From an uncultured Bacteroidales bacterium (lineage in GTDB: Bacteria; Bacteroidota; Bacteroidia; Bacteroidales; UBA932), in contig ONFK01000121.1 of the NCBI GenBank assembly GCA_900317065.1, positions 1 through 5,550 of the forward strand: 5,550 nucleotides of DNA. The letters run 5' to 3'. The position numbers were made by a program, and so were the translations under genes. This document shows, piece after piece, positions 1 to 5,109 of this stretch. The notes below the pieces were generated by a model. That model saw nothing but the letters and a program-made list of their open reading frames with translations, made no database searches and was not told where the DNA came from. The stretch's first letter is position 1; every line of letters starts with the position of its first letter.

Positions 1-1
1 G

Positions 2-415
2 GGTGTCCTGCTTCATCATGCCCAGATCAATACGATCGACGGATTCTGCACCTTCGTCCTGCAGAATTATTTCCACCGGATCGATCTGGATCCCGGTTAC
101 CGGATCGGAGATGAAAACGAACTCTCCATGATCAAAAGAGAAGTTCTGGGAAATGTGATTGAGGATCGGTATGCTCAGAACAGGCCGGAGTTTTTGGATT
201 TTTCGGAGTCTTTTGCGTCCGGAAAATCAGACGGAAGGCTGGAAGATCTTGTGCTTCAGGTTTACGAACAGGCCGTCAGCGAGCCCTGGCCGGGGGAATG
301 GCTGGAACAGTGCCGGAAGGCATCTGCGGTGACAACGGAGGAAGAACTGGAGAATATTCCATGGATGCAGGCGGTGCTGACAGAGGCAGAAAACCGAAGC
401 CGGAATGGAGGGGGC
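2..415 (+). CDS. addA: AddA-like helicase-nuclease subunit, internal fragment (both ends missing)
   Basis: AddA is the UvrD-type helicase and nuclease subunit of the AddAB complex, which resects double-strand breaks for RecA recombination in the cytoplasm. The frame is open from the first codon in the window. Bases 26-49 encode INTIDGFC, matching the TIHSFC/TIDSFC helicase motif of AddA, followed by an LQNYF-type helix, then IDLDPGYRIGDENEL, FLDFSESFASGK and EPWPGEWL, all typical of AddA from Clostridia, especially Lachnospiraceae. Resemblance fades after the PWM codons at 359-367. About 138 residues are visible of a protein usually over 1,100 long, covering the early helicase region only. 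The same frame stays open to 1096, but past 519 it is out of frame with sppA and meaningless. Composition is less GC-rich than the rest of the window. I infer a broken or misjoined fragment from another organism; the family call is fairly firm, the exact end is not. Confidence 0.8.
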
Positions 416-518
416 CGGTTCTGGATCCGATCACGCGCAGAGGAACAGACTGACGCCGGAGTAGTTTGGGGAAAACGGCGATCCTTCCGGATCACAGTTA
501 CTATTATGGAGGCAGACT
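416..518. other. Junction between AddA fragment and sppA, no recognised gene
   Basis: About 100 bases separate the last AddA-like codons from the sppA start. The AddA frame stays open but its translation resembles nothing I recognise. A G5 run at 411-415 could hide a one-base frameshift: the next frame reads a short stretch ending in TGA, which may be either AddA remnant or chance. No convincing Bacteroidota promoter is present for sppA; the nearest look-alike, TAGTTTGG at 462-469, misses one consensus base and has no -33 partner. The point where the two sequence types meet probably lies here, but its exact base cannot be fixed from one sequence. Confidence 0.45.
508..512 (+). promoter_or_regulatory. 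Shine-Dalgarno-like site before sppA
   Basis: GGAGG lies 6 bases upstream of the ATG at 519, an ideal Shine-Dalgarno position. It supports that start. It is unusual here because the other visible starts (tmk, folP and the DoxX-like gene) have none, as is common in Bacteroidota. It may be chance, or it may belong to the foreign left-hand sequence. Confidence 0.5.
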
Positions 519-2243
519 ATGAAAAAACGCTATCTTGCCGTCGTCTGCGGCATCATCCTGGCCAACATCCTGGTGATTTTCATCTTCGCAGGCATAGTTG
601 GCGCAGCCGCCGGCAGCACCACCGGAAAAAGCACGACCGTACTCCCCCGCAGCGGCGTGCTGGCCATCGACCTCTCGGAAATAATCATCACCGAGCAGGA
701 CCAGCCCGAAGATCCCCTCGCCATGCTGCAAGGGCAGATGCAGATTCCGGTCGGACTCTGGAAAGCAGTCCGGGCAATCAATATCGCAGCGGCCGATCCC
801 GGCGTGAAATACATCTACCTCAAGGCCGACGGCAGCACCACCGGCATCTCCACCCTAGGAGAACTGCGCAAGGCCCTGGAAAGCTTCCGCCTCAGCGGCA
901 AGCCCGTCATAGCGTGGACGGAGAATCCCGGAGCCGGCGTGTTCTACATCAGTTCCGTCGCCGACAAGATATACATGTCCGAGTATCAGGGTGCCAACGG
1001 AGGACTGGTGGGCATCGCCTCGCAGTCTTTCTATCTCAAGGACCTGCTGGACAAGGCCGGCGTCAACATGCAGCTCATACGCCATGGCAAGTATAAATCC
1101 GCCGGAGAGATGTTTGTGCGCAACTCCCCGAGCGAAGAGAACAAGGAGCAGAACGACCGTATGGTCGCCTCGCTGTGGGAGACCGTGGGCGGAACCATCG
1201 CGGAAGGGCGCAACATTCCCCTGGAAAAGCTCGACAGGATGGTGGAGAACATCGAACTCTGCCTTCCCGAGGATTATCTGGCCGCAGGCCTGGTGGACGG
1301 AGTATTCTCCCGCGACTCGCTCAAGCGCAGGCTCGCATCCCTCGCGGTAGTGGACGATTTCCGGGACCTGCAGTTCATTCCCTTCGCAGACTATGCGAAC
1401 GCCAAGGTGGTTCCCAATTTCCGTTCGAGGAACAAGATCGCCGTGCTCTATGCCGACGGCGAGATCGTGGACGGGAATGACCTCCAGAACGTGGCAGGCG
1501 ACCGTTTCGCGAACGAAATCGACAAGATACGCGCAGACAAGGGCATCAAGGCCGTGGTGCTCCGCGTGAACTCCCCCGGCGGCAGCGTGCTCGCCTCCGA
1601 GAAGATCAAGCACGAACTGGACCTTCTCGCACAGGAAGTGCCAGTCATCGCCTCCTACGGCGGGATGGCCGCTTCCGGCGGATACTGGATCTCCAACAAC
1701 TGCAACAAGATTTTCTCCGACGCCACCACGCTCACGGGCTCCATCGGCGTGTTCGGGATGATTCCCGAGGCCAGCAAGGCCCTGAAGGACAAGCTGCACG
1801 TCGGCACCTACAGCGCGAAGAGCCACAAGCATGCCGACATGATGCAGCTCACCCGCCCCTTCGACCAGGCCGAATACAACTTCGTGCTCCGCAGCATCGA
1901 GACCATCTACGACAAATTCACCTCGCTGGTGGCGGAAGGCCGCGGACTCGAAAAGAGCCGCGTGGATGAAATCGGCCAGGGCCGCGTATGGACGGGTGCG
2001 GATGCCCTTGAGATAGGGCTTGTGGATGAGATAGGCACGCTGGAGGATGCCATCAACTACGCCGCCTCCGCAATCGGGGCGCAGGACGTATGCGTAATGG
2101 AATATCCCAAGCCTCTTACCGGCATGGAGCTGTTCCTGGCAAGCATAGGCCAGACCACCGAACACGACTATGTGAAGGCCTTCGCAAAGATGACCGAGCC
2201 TCAGGTGGTGGCAAGGATGCCCTGGCAGATAGTGATCTGGTAG
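519..2243 (+). CDS. sppA: Signal peptide peptidase SppA, two-domain (67K) type
   Basis: This is a family S49 serine protease that cleaves leftover signal peptides at the inner membrane, with the catalytic part outside the cytoplasm. The 574-residue product starts with a positive MKKR and one hydrophobic segment (about 6-30) acting as membrane anchor. The N-terminal S49 domain (about 45-280) carries the general-base lysine K193 in KYKSAGEMF, equivalent to E. coli K209. The C-terminal S49 domain (about 305-525) has the NSPGGS motif (351-356) and nucleophile S386 in AASGGYW, equivalent to E. coli S409, followed by TLTGSIGVFG. Length, domain order and both catalytic residues are normal, so the enzyme should be active. 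The 519 start is supported by the anchor position and an upstream GGAGG. The stop is 3 bases from the end of the convergent DoxX-like gene, with no evident terminator between them. No native promoter is seen, possibly because the upstream DNA is foreign. Confidence 0.96.
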   Translation: MKKRYLAVVCGIILANILVIFIFAGIVGAAAGSTTGKSTTVLPRSGVLAIDLSEIIITEQDQPEDPLAMLQGQMQIPVGLWKAVRAINIAAADPGVKYIYLKADGSTTGISTLGELRKALESFRLSGKPVIAWTENPGAGVFYISSVADKIYMSEYQGANGGLVGIASQSFYLKDLLDKAGVNMQLIRHGKYKSAGEMFVRNSPSEENKEQNDRMVASLWETVGGTIAEGRNIPLEKLDRMVENIELCLPEDYLAAGLVDGVFSRDSLKRRLASLAVVDDFRDLQFIPFADYANAKVVPNFRSRNKIAVLYADGEIVDGNDLQNVAGDRFANEIDKIRADKGIKAVVLRVNSPGGSVLASEKIKHELDLLAQEVPVIASYGGMAASGGYWISNNCNKIFSDATTLTGSIGVFGMIPEASKALKDKLHVGTYSAKSHKHADMMQLTRPFDQAEYNFVLRSIETIYDKFTSLVAEGRGLEKSRVDEIGQGRVWTGADALEIGLVDEIGTLEDAINYAASAIGAQDVCVMEYPKPLTGMELFLASIGQTTEHDYVKAFAKMTEPQVVARMPWQIVIW

Positions 2244-2246
2244 GTA

Positions 2247-3272
2247 TCAGAGAAGCAGCAGCACTGCAAAAAGATAGAGGGTGAATCCCTGGAACAGGGC
2301 CCTGGTGCGATTCTGGCGCGCAAGCAGCACATCCACCGGGGCCTTTTCGTTCATCTCCCGGAACTCGTCCGCATCAGGAAGGCTGGCGGCCGCCCATTTG
2401 CGGATGATCTGCCCGTCGGAAACGAAGGTGGCGCCTCCGTTCGAACGGTTGAGCGTCATGAGTTCCTTGCGGTCGGCGAAGTAGATGTTGGAGAGGAGGG
2501 CCGGGTTGAGATCCTGTTCCGCCACGGCATCCGGAGTGGAGGCGAGCAGGAAGAGGACAGTCTGGCCGTTTTCCGAGGCAGTCCGGGCGGTTTCTGTGAT
2601 GCGGGCAAGCCTGTCCTCGCCCAACCGTGCGGGGTCGTAGGACGAAATCAGCATCACCTTCCCTTCCAGCGCAAGGGAATCCGCATAATCGTAGTTCGCG
2701 TCGTAGAAGCTCAGGGGCCGTTCATCCAGCTCGGTGCCGGGCTTGAAGGAGGTGTAGTCGCGCAGCGGGATGGAGAGGGCGCTGAAGAGCAGGAAGAGAA
2801 CCAGGGAAACCGCTGCAAGAGAGAAGCTTACGTACTTTATGCGGCGGGGCAGGCCAAGGCTCTTGAAGGGTATGAACGCAAGGCACCAGAGGGCGTCCAG
2901 GACAAGATTCTTGAGCAGCGTCTGGGCATGGTTCAGGTGGACGGCCTCGCCGAAGCAGCCGCAATCCATCGAGGGGTTGGCGATATAGAGTATGATGGTG
3001 ACGAGAGTGAAGAAGATGAGGATGATGCCTCCGGCAATGGCGAGCACCTTGCGCCAGACGCCTGCGACCAGGGCCGCGCCCAGCAGGGATTCGAGCAGGG
3101 CAAGGCCGGATGCGACGATGCGGGAGGCGGGTTTGAGGAAGGCCAGATGGAAGAAATTGAAGTATTCATCCATCACCAGCCCGGCTCCCACAGGGTCCAT
3201 CAGTTTGAGAAGGCCAGCAATCAGCAGGACCATCCCCAGAATCACCATGCATATTCTCCTGAATCCGTTCAT
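2247..3272 (-). CDS. DoxX/MauE-like membrane protein, BT_3928 type
   Basis: A 341-residue membrane protein of the DoxX/MauE redox-associated superfamily, matching by eye the Bacteroidota 'BT_3928 family'. The N-terminal half has about five hydrophobic segments (roughly 7-25, 52-72, 77-98, 120-137 and 147-168). The DPVGAGLVMDEYF stretch after the first helix and NPSMDCGCFG at 100-108 (Cys104 and Cys106) are the family signature. In MauE-like proteins such cysteines are linked to thiol-disulfide chemistry. Residues about 172-312 form a soluble domain containing VMLISSYDP and FVSDGQIIRKW, which suggests a thioredoxin-like fold, but no CxxC is visible. A final hydrophobic segment (about 327-341) ends the protein. 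The ATG overlaps the tmk stop (ATGA), so it is probably translated by coupling from tmk mRNA; no Shine-Dalgarno sequence is present. The substrate is unknown; a role in envelope redox or quinone-linked reactions is inference only. Confidence 0.85.
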   Translation of the reverse strand: MNGFRRICMVILGMVLLIAGLLKLMDPVGAGLVMDEYFNFFHLAFLKPASRIVASGLALLESLLGAALVAGVWRKVLAIAGGIILIFFTLVTIILYIANPSMDCGCFGEAVHLNHAQTLLKNLVLDALWCLAFIPFKSLGLPRRIKYVSFSLAAVSLVLFLLFSALSIPLRDYTSFKPGTELDERPLSFYDANYDYADSLALEGKVMLISSYDPARLGEDRLARITETARTASENGQTVLFLLASTPDAVAEQDLNPALLSNIYFADRKELMTLNRSNGGATFVSDGQIIRKWAAASLPDADEFREMNEKAPVDVLLARQNRTRALFQGFTLYLFAVLLLL

Positions 3273-3946
3273 AAGCGACTGTCTACCAATGCTTTGATTT
3301 TAGCGAAGATATCGTCCGGAGGGAGCATTCCGCCGTCTGCGTCGGAGCAGTCGACGACCTGCAGGCCCTTGTCAACTTCCGCCTGCCGCAGATACATCGC
3401 GCGGACCTTCTTCTGGAATTCTATGTCCTCTTCGTGGATGTCGTGGGCGTGCTGGAGGTATGCCCTGTCGGCGCCTTTGCGTTCGGAGTGGATGTTCTTC
3501 TCGACGAAACCGATGGGCACGTTCAGGAAGATGTTAAGATCCGGGCGTGGTTCTTCGAACTGCCCGAATTCGGTGTTGATGATCCATTCCCTGAGGGTTT
3601 CGGCCTCGTCCGGGTCCTGGAGTTTGGCGCACTGATAGGCGATGTTGGAGTAGACGTAGCGGTCGAGCAGGACTGTCGCACCTTCGTCCAGGGCCTTGCG
3701 GATTTCCGGTGCGGCTCCGTGGCGGTCTTCGGCGAAGAGCAGGGCCACGAGTTGCGGATGCACTTTGTCGATTGCGCCGAATTCGCCTCGGAGGAAGCGG
3801 CTGATGAGTCCGCCGTAGACGGGGGCTTCGTAGCGGGGAAAATGTATATATTCGAGTTTCGGGCATTTCTGCCCGAGGTAGTCGCGGAGTTTGCGAACCT
3901 GCGTGGATTTTCCGGCTCCGTCCAGGCCTTCAAGTACTATCAGCAT
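3269..3946 (-). CDS. tmk: Thymidylate kinase (dTMP kinase)
   Basis: Tmk phosphorylates dTMP to dTDP with ATP in the cytoplasm, the essential step shared by de novo and salvage dTTP synthesis. The 225-residue product has the P-loop GLDGAGKST (7-15), the FPR motif (36-38), DRYVYSNIAYQ (95-105) with the family DR pair, and a LID segment around 154-164 with GADR, resembling E. coli GELDR. A P-loop without a basic residue plus arginines in the LID fits the type II (E. coli-like) class. The C-terminal DCSD...MLPP stretch is familiar from Bacteroidota. The frame stays open upstream to 4183, but that part only reads through the tandem palindromes. The start at 3946 sits at the family N-terminus and just below a -7 box, so it is preferred. 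First gene of an operon with the DoxX-like gene, 4-base overlap; divergent from folP. Confidence 0.96.
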   Translation of the reverse strand: MLIVLEGLDGAGKSTQVRKLRDYLGQKCPKLEYIHFPRYEAPVYGGLISRFLRGEFGAIDKVHPQLVALLFAEDRHGAAPEIRKALDEGATVLLDRYVYSNIAYQCAKLQDPDEAETLREWIINTEFGQFEEPRPDLNIFLNVPIGFVEKNIHSERKGADRAYLQHAHDIHEEDIEFQKKVRAMYLRQAEVDKGLQVVDCSDADGGMLPPDDIFAKIKALVDSRL

Positions 3947-3953
3947 AATAGCA

Positions 3954-3986
3954 CAAAGATAGCAATTATTTTTGTTTGCCGGCAAA
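3954..3986 (-). promoter_or_regulatory. Bacteroidota-type promoter of tmk
   Basis: Read on the minus strand, TATCTTTG at 3961-3954 fits the Bacteroidota -7 consensus TAnnTTTG exactly. TTTG at 3986-3983 lies 21 bases upstream, at or close to the usual -33 spacing. Only 7 bases separate the -7 box from the tmk ATG at 3946, so transcription should start within a few bases of the start codon, giving an almost leaderless mRNA. The -33 element is also half of a 12-base palindrome, which may serve as an operator. Confidence 0.75.
3975..3986. repeat. Perfect 12-base palindrome over the tmk -33 box
   Basis: TTTGCCGGCAAA is a perfect inverted repeat with no spacer. Its right half, read on the minus strand, is the TTTG -33 element of the tmk promoter. 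Position and symmetry would suit a dimeric regulator that blocks or recruits RNA polymerase, but no regulator gene is in view, and the palindrome may be chance. Confidence 0.5.
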
Positions 3987-4032
3987 AGGCCGCATTGCGC
4001 CCCGGGCACCGCAACGCCGGCATCGGGCGGGT

Positions 4033-4214
4033 TGTATGCAAAACCGGGCGATCTGCATACATCTCCCGTAAATTCGGCCGGGATGTATGCAAAAAGGCTC
4101 AATCTGCATACATCTCCCATGAAATCGGGCAAGTTGTATGCAAAAAGGCTCAATCTGCATACATCTCCCGTGAAACCGGGCAAGTTGTATGCAAACAGGG
4201 GCGTTTTGCATACA
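4033..4214. repeat. Tandem array of four palindromes, 51-base period, between tmk and folP
   Basis: Four copies of TGTATGCA-N13-TGCATACA start at 4033, 4084, 4135 and 4186, exactly 51 bases apart. All eight arms are identical. The 13-base loop is AAAAGGCTCAATC in copies 2 and 3 and differs in 1 and 4. A 22-base linker beginning TCTCCC follows copies 1-3; the linkers resemble each other and contain a weaker CCCG...CGGG inverted repeat. In copy 4 the stem lengthens to 10 base pairs (TGTATGCAAA with TTTGCATACA). Arms within a copy are 21 bases apart start to start, about two helical turns. The array ends 6 bases before the folP -7 box and begins 46 bases above the tmk -33 box. Possible roles are operators for a dimeric regulator, RNA hairpins, or a dispersed genomic repeat. 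The rest of the intergenic stretch (3987-4032) is GC-rich with only a small TTGCG-N10-CGCAA inverted repeat at 3995-4014. Confidence 0.92.
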
Positions 4215-4220
4215 TTTTAT

Positions 4221-4228
4221 TACATTTG
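4221..4228 (+). promoter_or_regulatory. Bacteroidota -7 box of folP
   Basis: TACATTTG matches TAnnTTTG exactly and ends 4 bases before the folP ATG at 4233. Transcription would begin at or next to the start codon, so the mRNA is probably leaderless or nearly so. No good -33 TTTG is seen at the usual spacing; the nearest TTTTG (4204-4208), partly inside the last palindrome, leaves only 12 bases. The promoter may therefore be weak or depend on a factor bound to the array. Confidence 0.65.
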
Positions 4229-4232
4229 CAGT

Positions 4233-5108
4233 ATGATACTGATGGGAGTAGTGAATCTTACGCCGGATTCTTTCCGGGAAGATACCAGGGCGATGACGGC
4301 CGCGGCGGTGCGCCGGCGCGTGGAGTCGCTTCTGGAGAGGGGGTGCGGCATCATCGACTTCGGGGCCGTCTCCACACGCCCCGGCGCGGCGCCAGTCCCG
4401 GTCGAAACCGAATGGCAGCGCCTGCAGCCCGCCATCGACCTCATCTGCCTCGACGGACGCCTTGCCGCAGCTCCCGAAACGGCGGGTATACCCTCCTTGA
4501 CCGCTGCGCTCCCGGCAGATGCCGGCAGCTCCGCCCCTCCCATCGCGGGCGATGGGCCCCTCCCTCTAAGCCGAGGGTGGCGTAGGTCTTGGGAGGGTAT
4601 ACCCCCCGTTTCGGTAGATACTACCAGCGCAGAGATAGTGCGGCGGGTGTACGGACGGATAGGACGATTCATCGTGAATGACATTTCCGCCGGGGAAGAC
4701 GACCCACGGATGCTGCCGACGGTGGCGGAACTCGGCCTTCCCTACATCGCCATGCACAAACGCGGCAACCCCCGCTCGATGGATTCCCTGACTGATTATC
4801 CGCAGGGAGTGGTGGCCGCGGTGGACGGATACTTCCGGGATTTCGCCGCGCGGGCGGAAGAGCTGGGCGTCAGCGAGTGGATACTGGATCCGGGGTTCGG
4901 CTTTGCAAAGAGCGCGGAGCAGAACTGGGAACTGCTGGAGAATCTGCCCGCATTCCGGCATTTCGGCCGCCCGATTCTCGTGGGAGTGGCCGACAAGCGC
5001 TTTACCCGGACGCCCAACCCCTTCGCCGCGGAGGGCCCGGCCTCAGGTTCCGCATACGCAGAACGCCTCGCCGGAGAGCGAGGCGCCGATATTCTGCGGA
5101 TACACTGA
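4233..5108 (+). CDS. folP: Dihydropteroate synthase carrying an in-frame palindromic insert
   Basis: DHPS joins p-aminobenzoate to dihydropterin pyrophosphate in folate synthesis, in the cytoplasm; it is the sulfonamide target. The 291-residue product keeps the family landmarks: MGVVNLTPDSF (4-14), STRPGA (47-52), SVDT (127-130), VNDISAG (148-154), MHKRG (174-178), DPGFGF (219-224), VGVADK (250-255, lysine retained) and the terminal RIH (289-291), equivalent to the E. coli Arg/His pair. Three things are odd. The N-terminus begins only three residues before the first motif. Residues about 81-127 are encoded by a palindromic element. The protein ends at the histidine itself, without the usual tail. 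SRKS of the classic motif reads ADKR, and FGFGK reads FGFAK. The frame is open upstream to 3972, but that part is repeat; the -7 box supports 4233. The stop is one base from the convergent CPBP gene. With all key residues present I expect activity, though this is untested. Confidence 0.92.
   Translation: MILMGVVNLTPDSFREDTRAMTAAAVRRRVESLLERGCGIIDFGAVSTRPGAAPVPVETEWQRLQPAIDLICLDGRLAAAPETAGIPSLTAALPADAGSSAPPIAGDGPLPLSRGWRRSWEGIPPVSVDTTSAEIVRRVYGRIGRFIVNDISAGEDDPRMLPTVAELGLPYIAMHKRGNPRSMDSLTDYPQGVVAAVDGYFRDFAARAEELGVSEWILDPGFGFAKSAEQNWELLENLPAFRHFGRPILVGVADKRFTRTPNPFAAEGPASGSAYAERLAGERGADILRIH
4474..4614. repeat. 141-base palindromic element inserted in frame in folP
   Basis: The ends form an inverted repeat: bases 4474-4496 pair with 4592-4614 at 22 of 23 positions (C4483/C4605 mismatched), and after a small internal loop GACC at 4499-4502 pairs with GGTC at 4585-4588. 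Each arm contains the self-complementary GGGTATACCC, at 4484-4493 and 4595-4604, exactly 111 bases (37 codons) apart in the same reading frame, so both encode Gly-Ile-Pro. The intervening codons give a Pro/Ala/Gly/Ser-rich stretch unlike DHPS. Collapsing the two copies to one would leave PETAGIP joined to PVSVDTT, close to a normal DHPS. This fits insertion of a REP- or MITE-like element, comparable in style to the Rickettsia palindromic elements known to sit in frame in genes. No transposase or clear target duplication other than GGGTATACCC is visible. Confidence 0.85.
4512..4577. repeat. Three nested hairpins inside the folP element
   Basis: Between the long arms lie three further inverted repeats: CCGGCA-GA-TGCCGG (4512-4525), CCCATCGC-GG-GCGATGGG (4539-4556, eight perfect pairs) and CCCTC-N6-GAGGG (4562-4577). 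The middle one is flanked on both sides by CCCCT. A long closing stem with three side hairpins predicts a compact multi-branched RNA or a cruciform-prone DNA, typical of mobile palindromic repeats rather than of protein-coding sequence. Confidence 0.75.
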
Positions 5109-5109
5109 T

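Noticed and set aside
462..469. TAGTTTGG as a -7 box for sppA
   Set aside because: It misses one consensus base, has no -33 partner at the expected distance and lies in the suspected foreign stretch.
128..1096. A fused AddA-SppA-region protein in one long frame
   Set aside because: Beyond 519 this frame is out of register with sppA and yields Arg/His-rich shadow sequence, so it is not a gene fusion.
855..2165. Long minus-strand open frame opposite sppA
   Set aside because: It has no recognisable motifs and mirrors sppA codon bias in GC-rich DNA; sppA is unmistakable.
2287..2299. CCCTG-GAA-CAGGG hairpin near the convergent sppA end as a terminator
   Set aside because: It has only five base pairs, no T-tract on either side, and lies inside the DoxX-like gene.
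4033..4214. CRISPR-like array (29-base palindromic repeat, 22-base spacers)
   Set aside because: The 'spacers' are nearly identical to each other, the 'repeat' loops vary, only four units exist and no cas gene is seen. It is a tandem repeat.
3947..4232. Coding extensions of tmk and folP through the array, giving 17-residue peptide repeats
   Set aside because: The 51-base period is a multiple of three, so several frames stay open on both strands by construction. Family N-termini and -7 boxes place both starts at the array's outer edges.
3434..4585. Long plus-strand open frame opposite tmk and into folP
   Set aside because: It is antisense to tmk, then crosses the array and runs out of frame with folP, with no family resemblance.
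5064..5085. CGCCTCG-N8-CGAGGCG hairpin near the folP end as a terminator
   Set aside because: It lies inside the coding sequence, and no T-run directly follows; a T-rich stretch starts only about 23 bases later.
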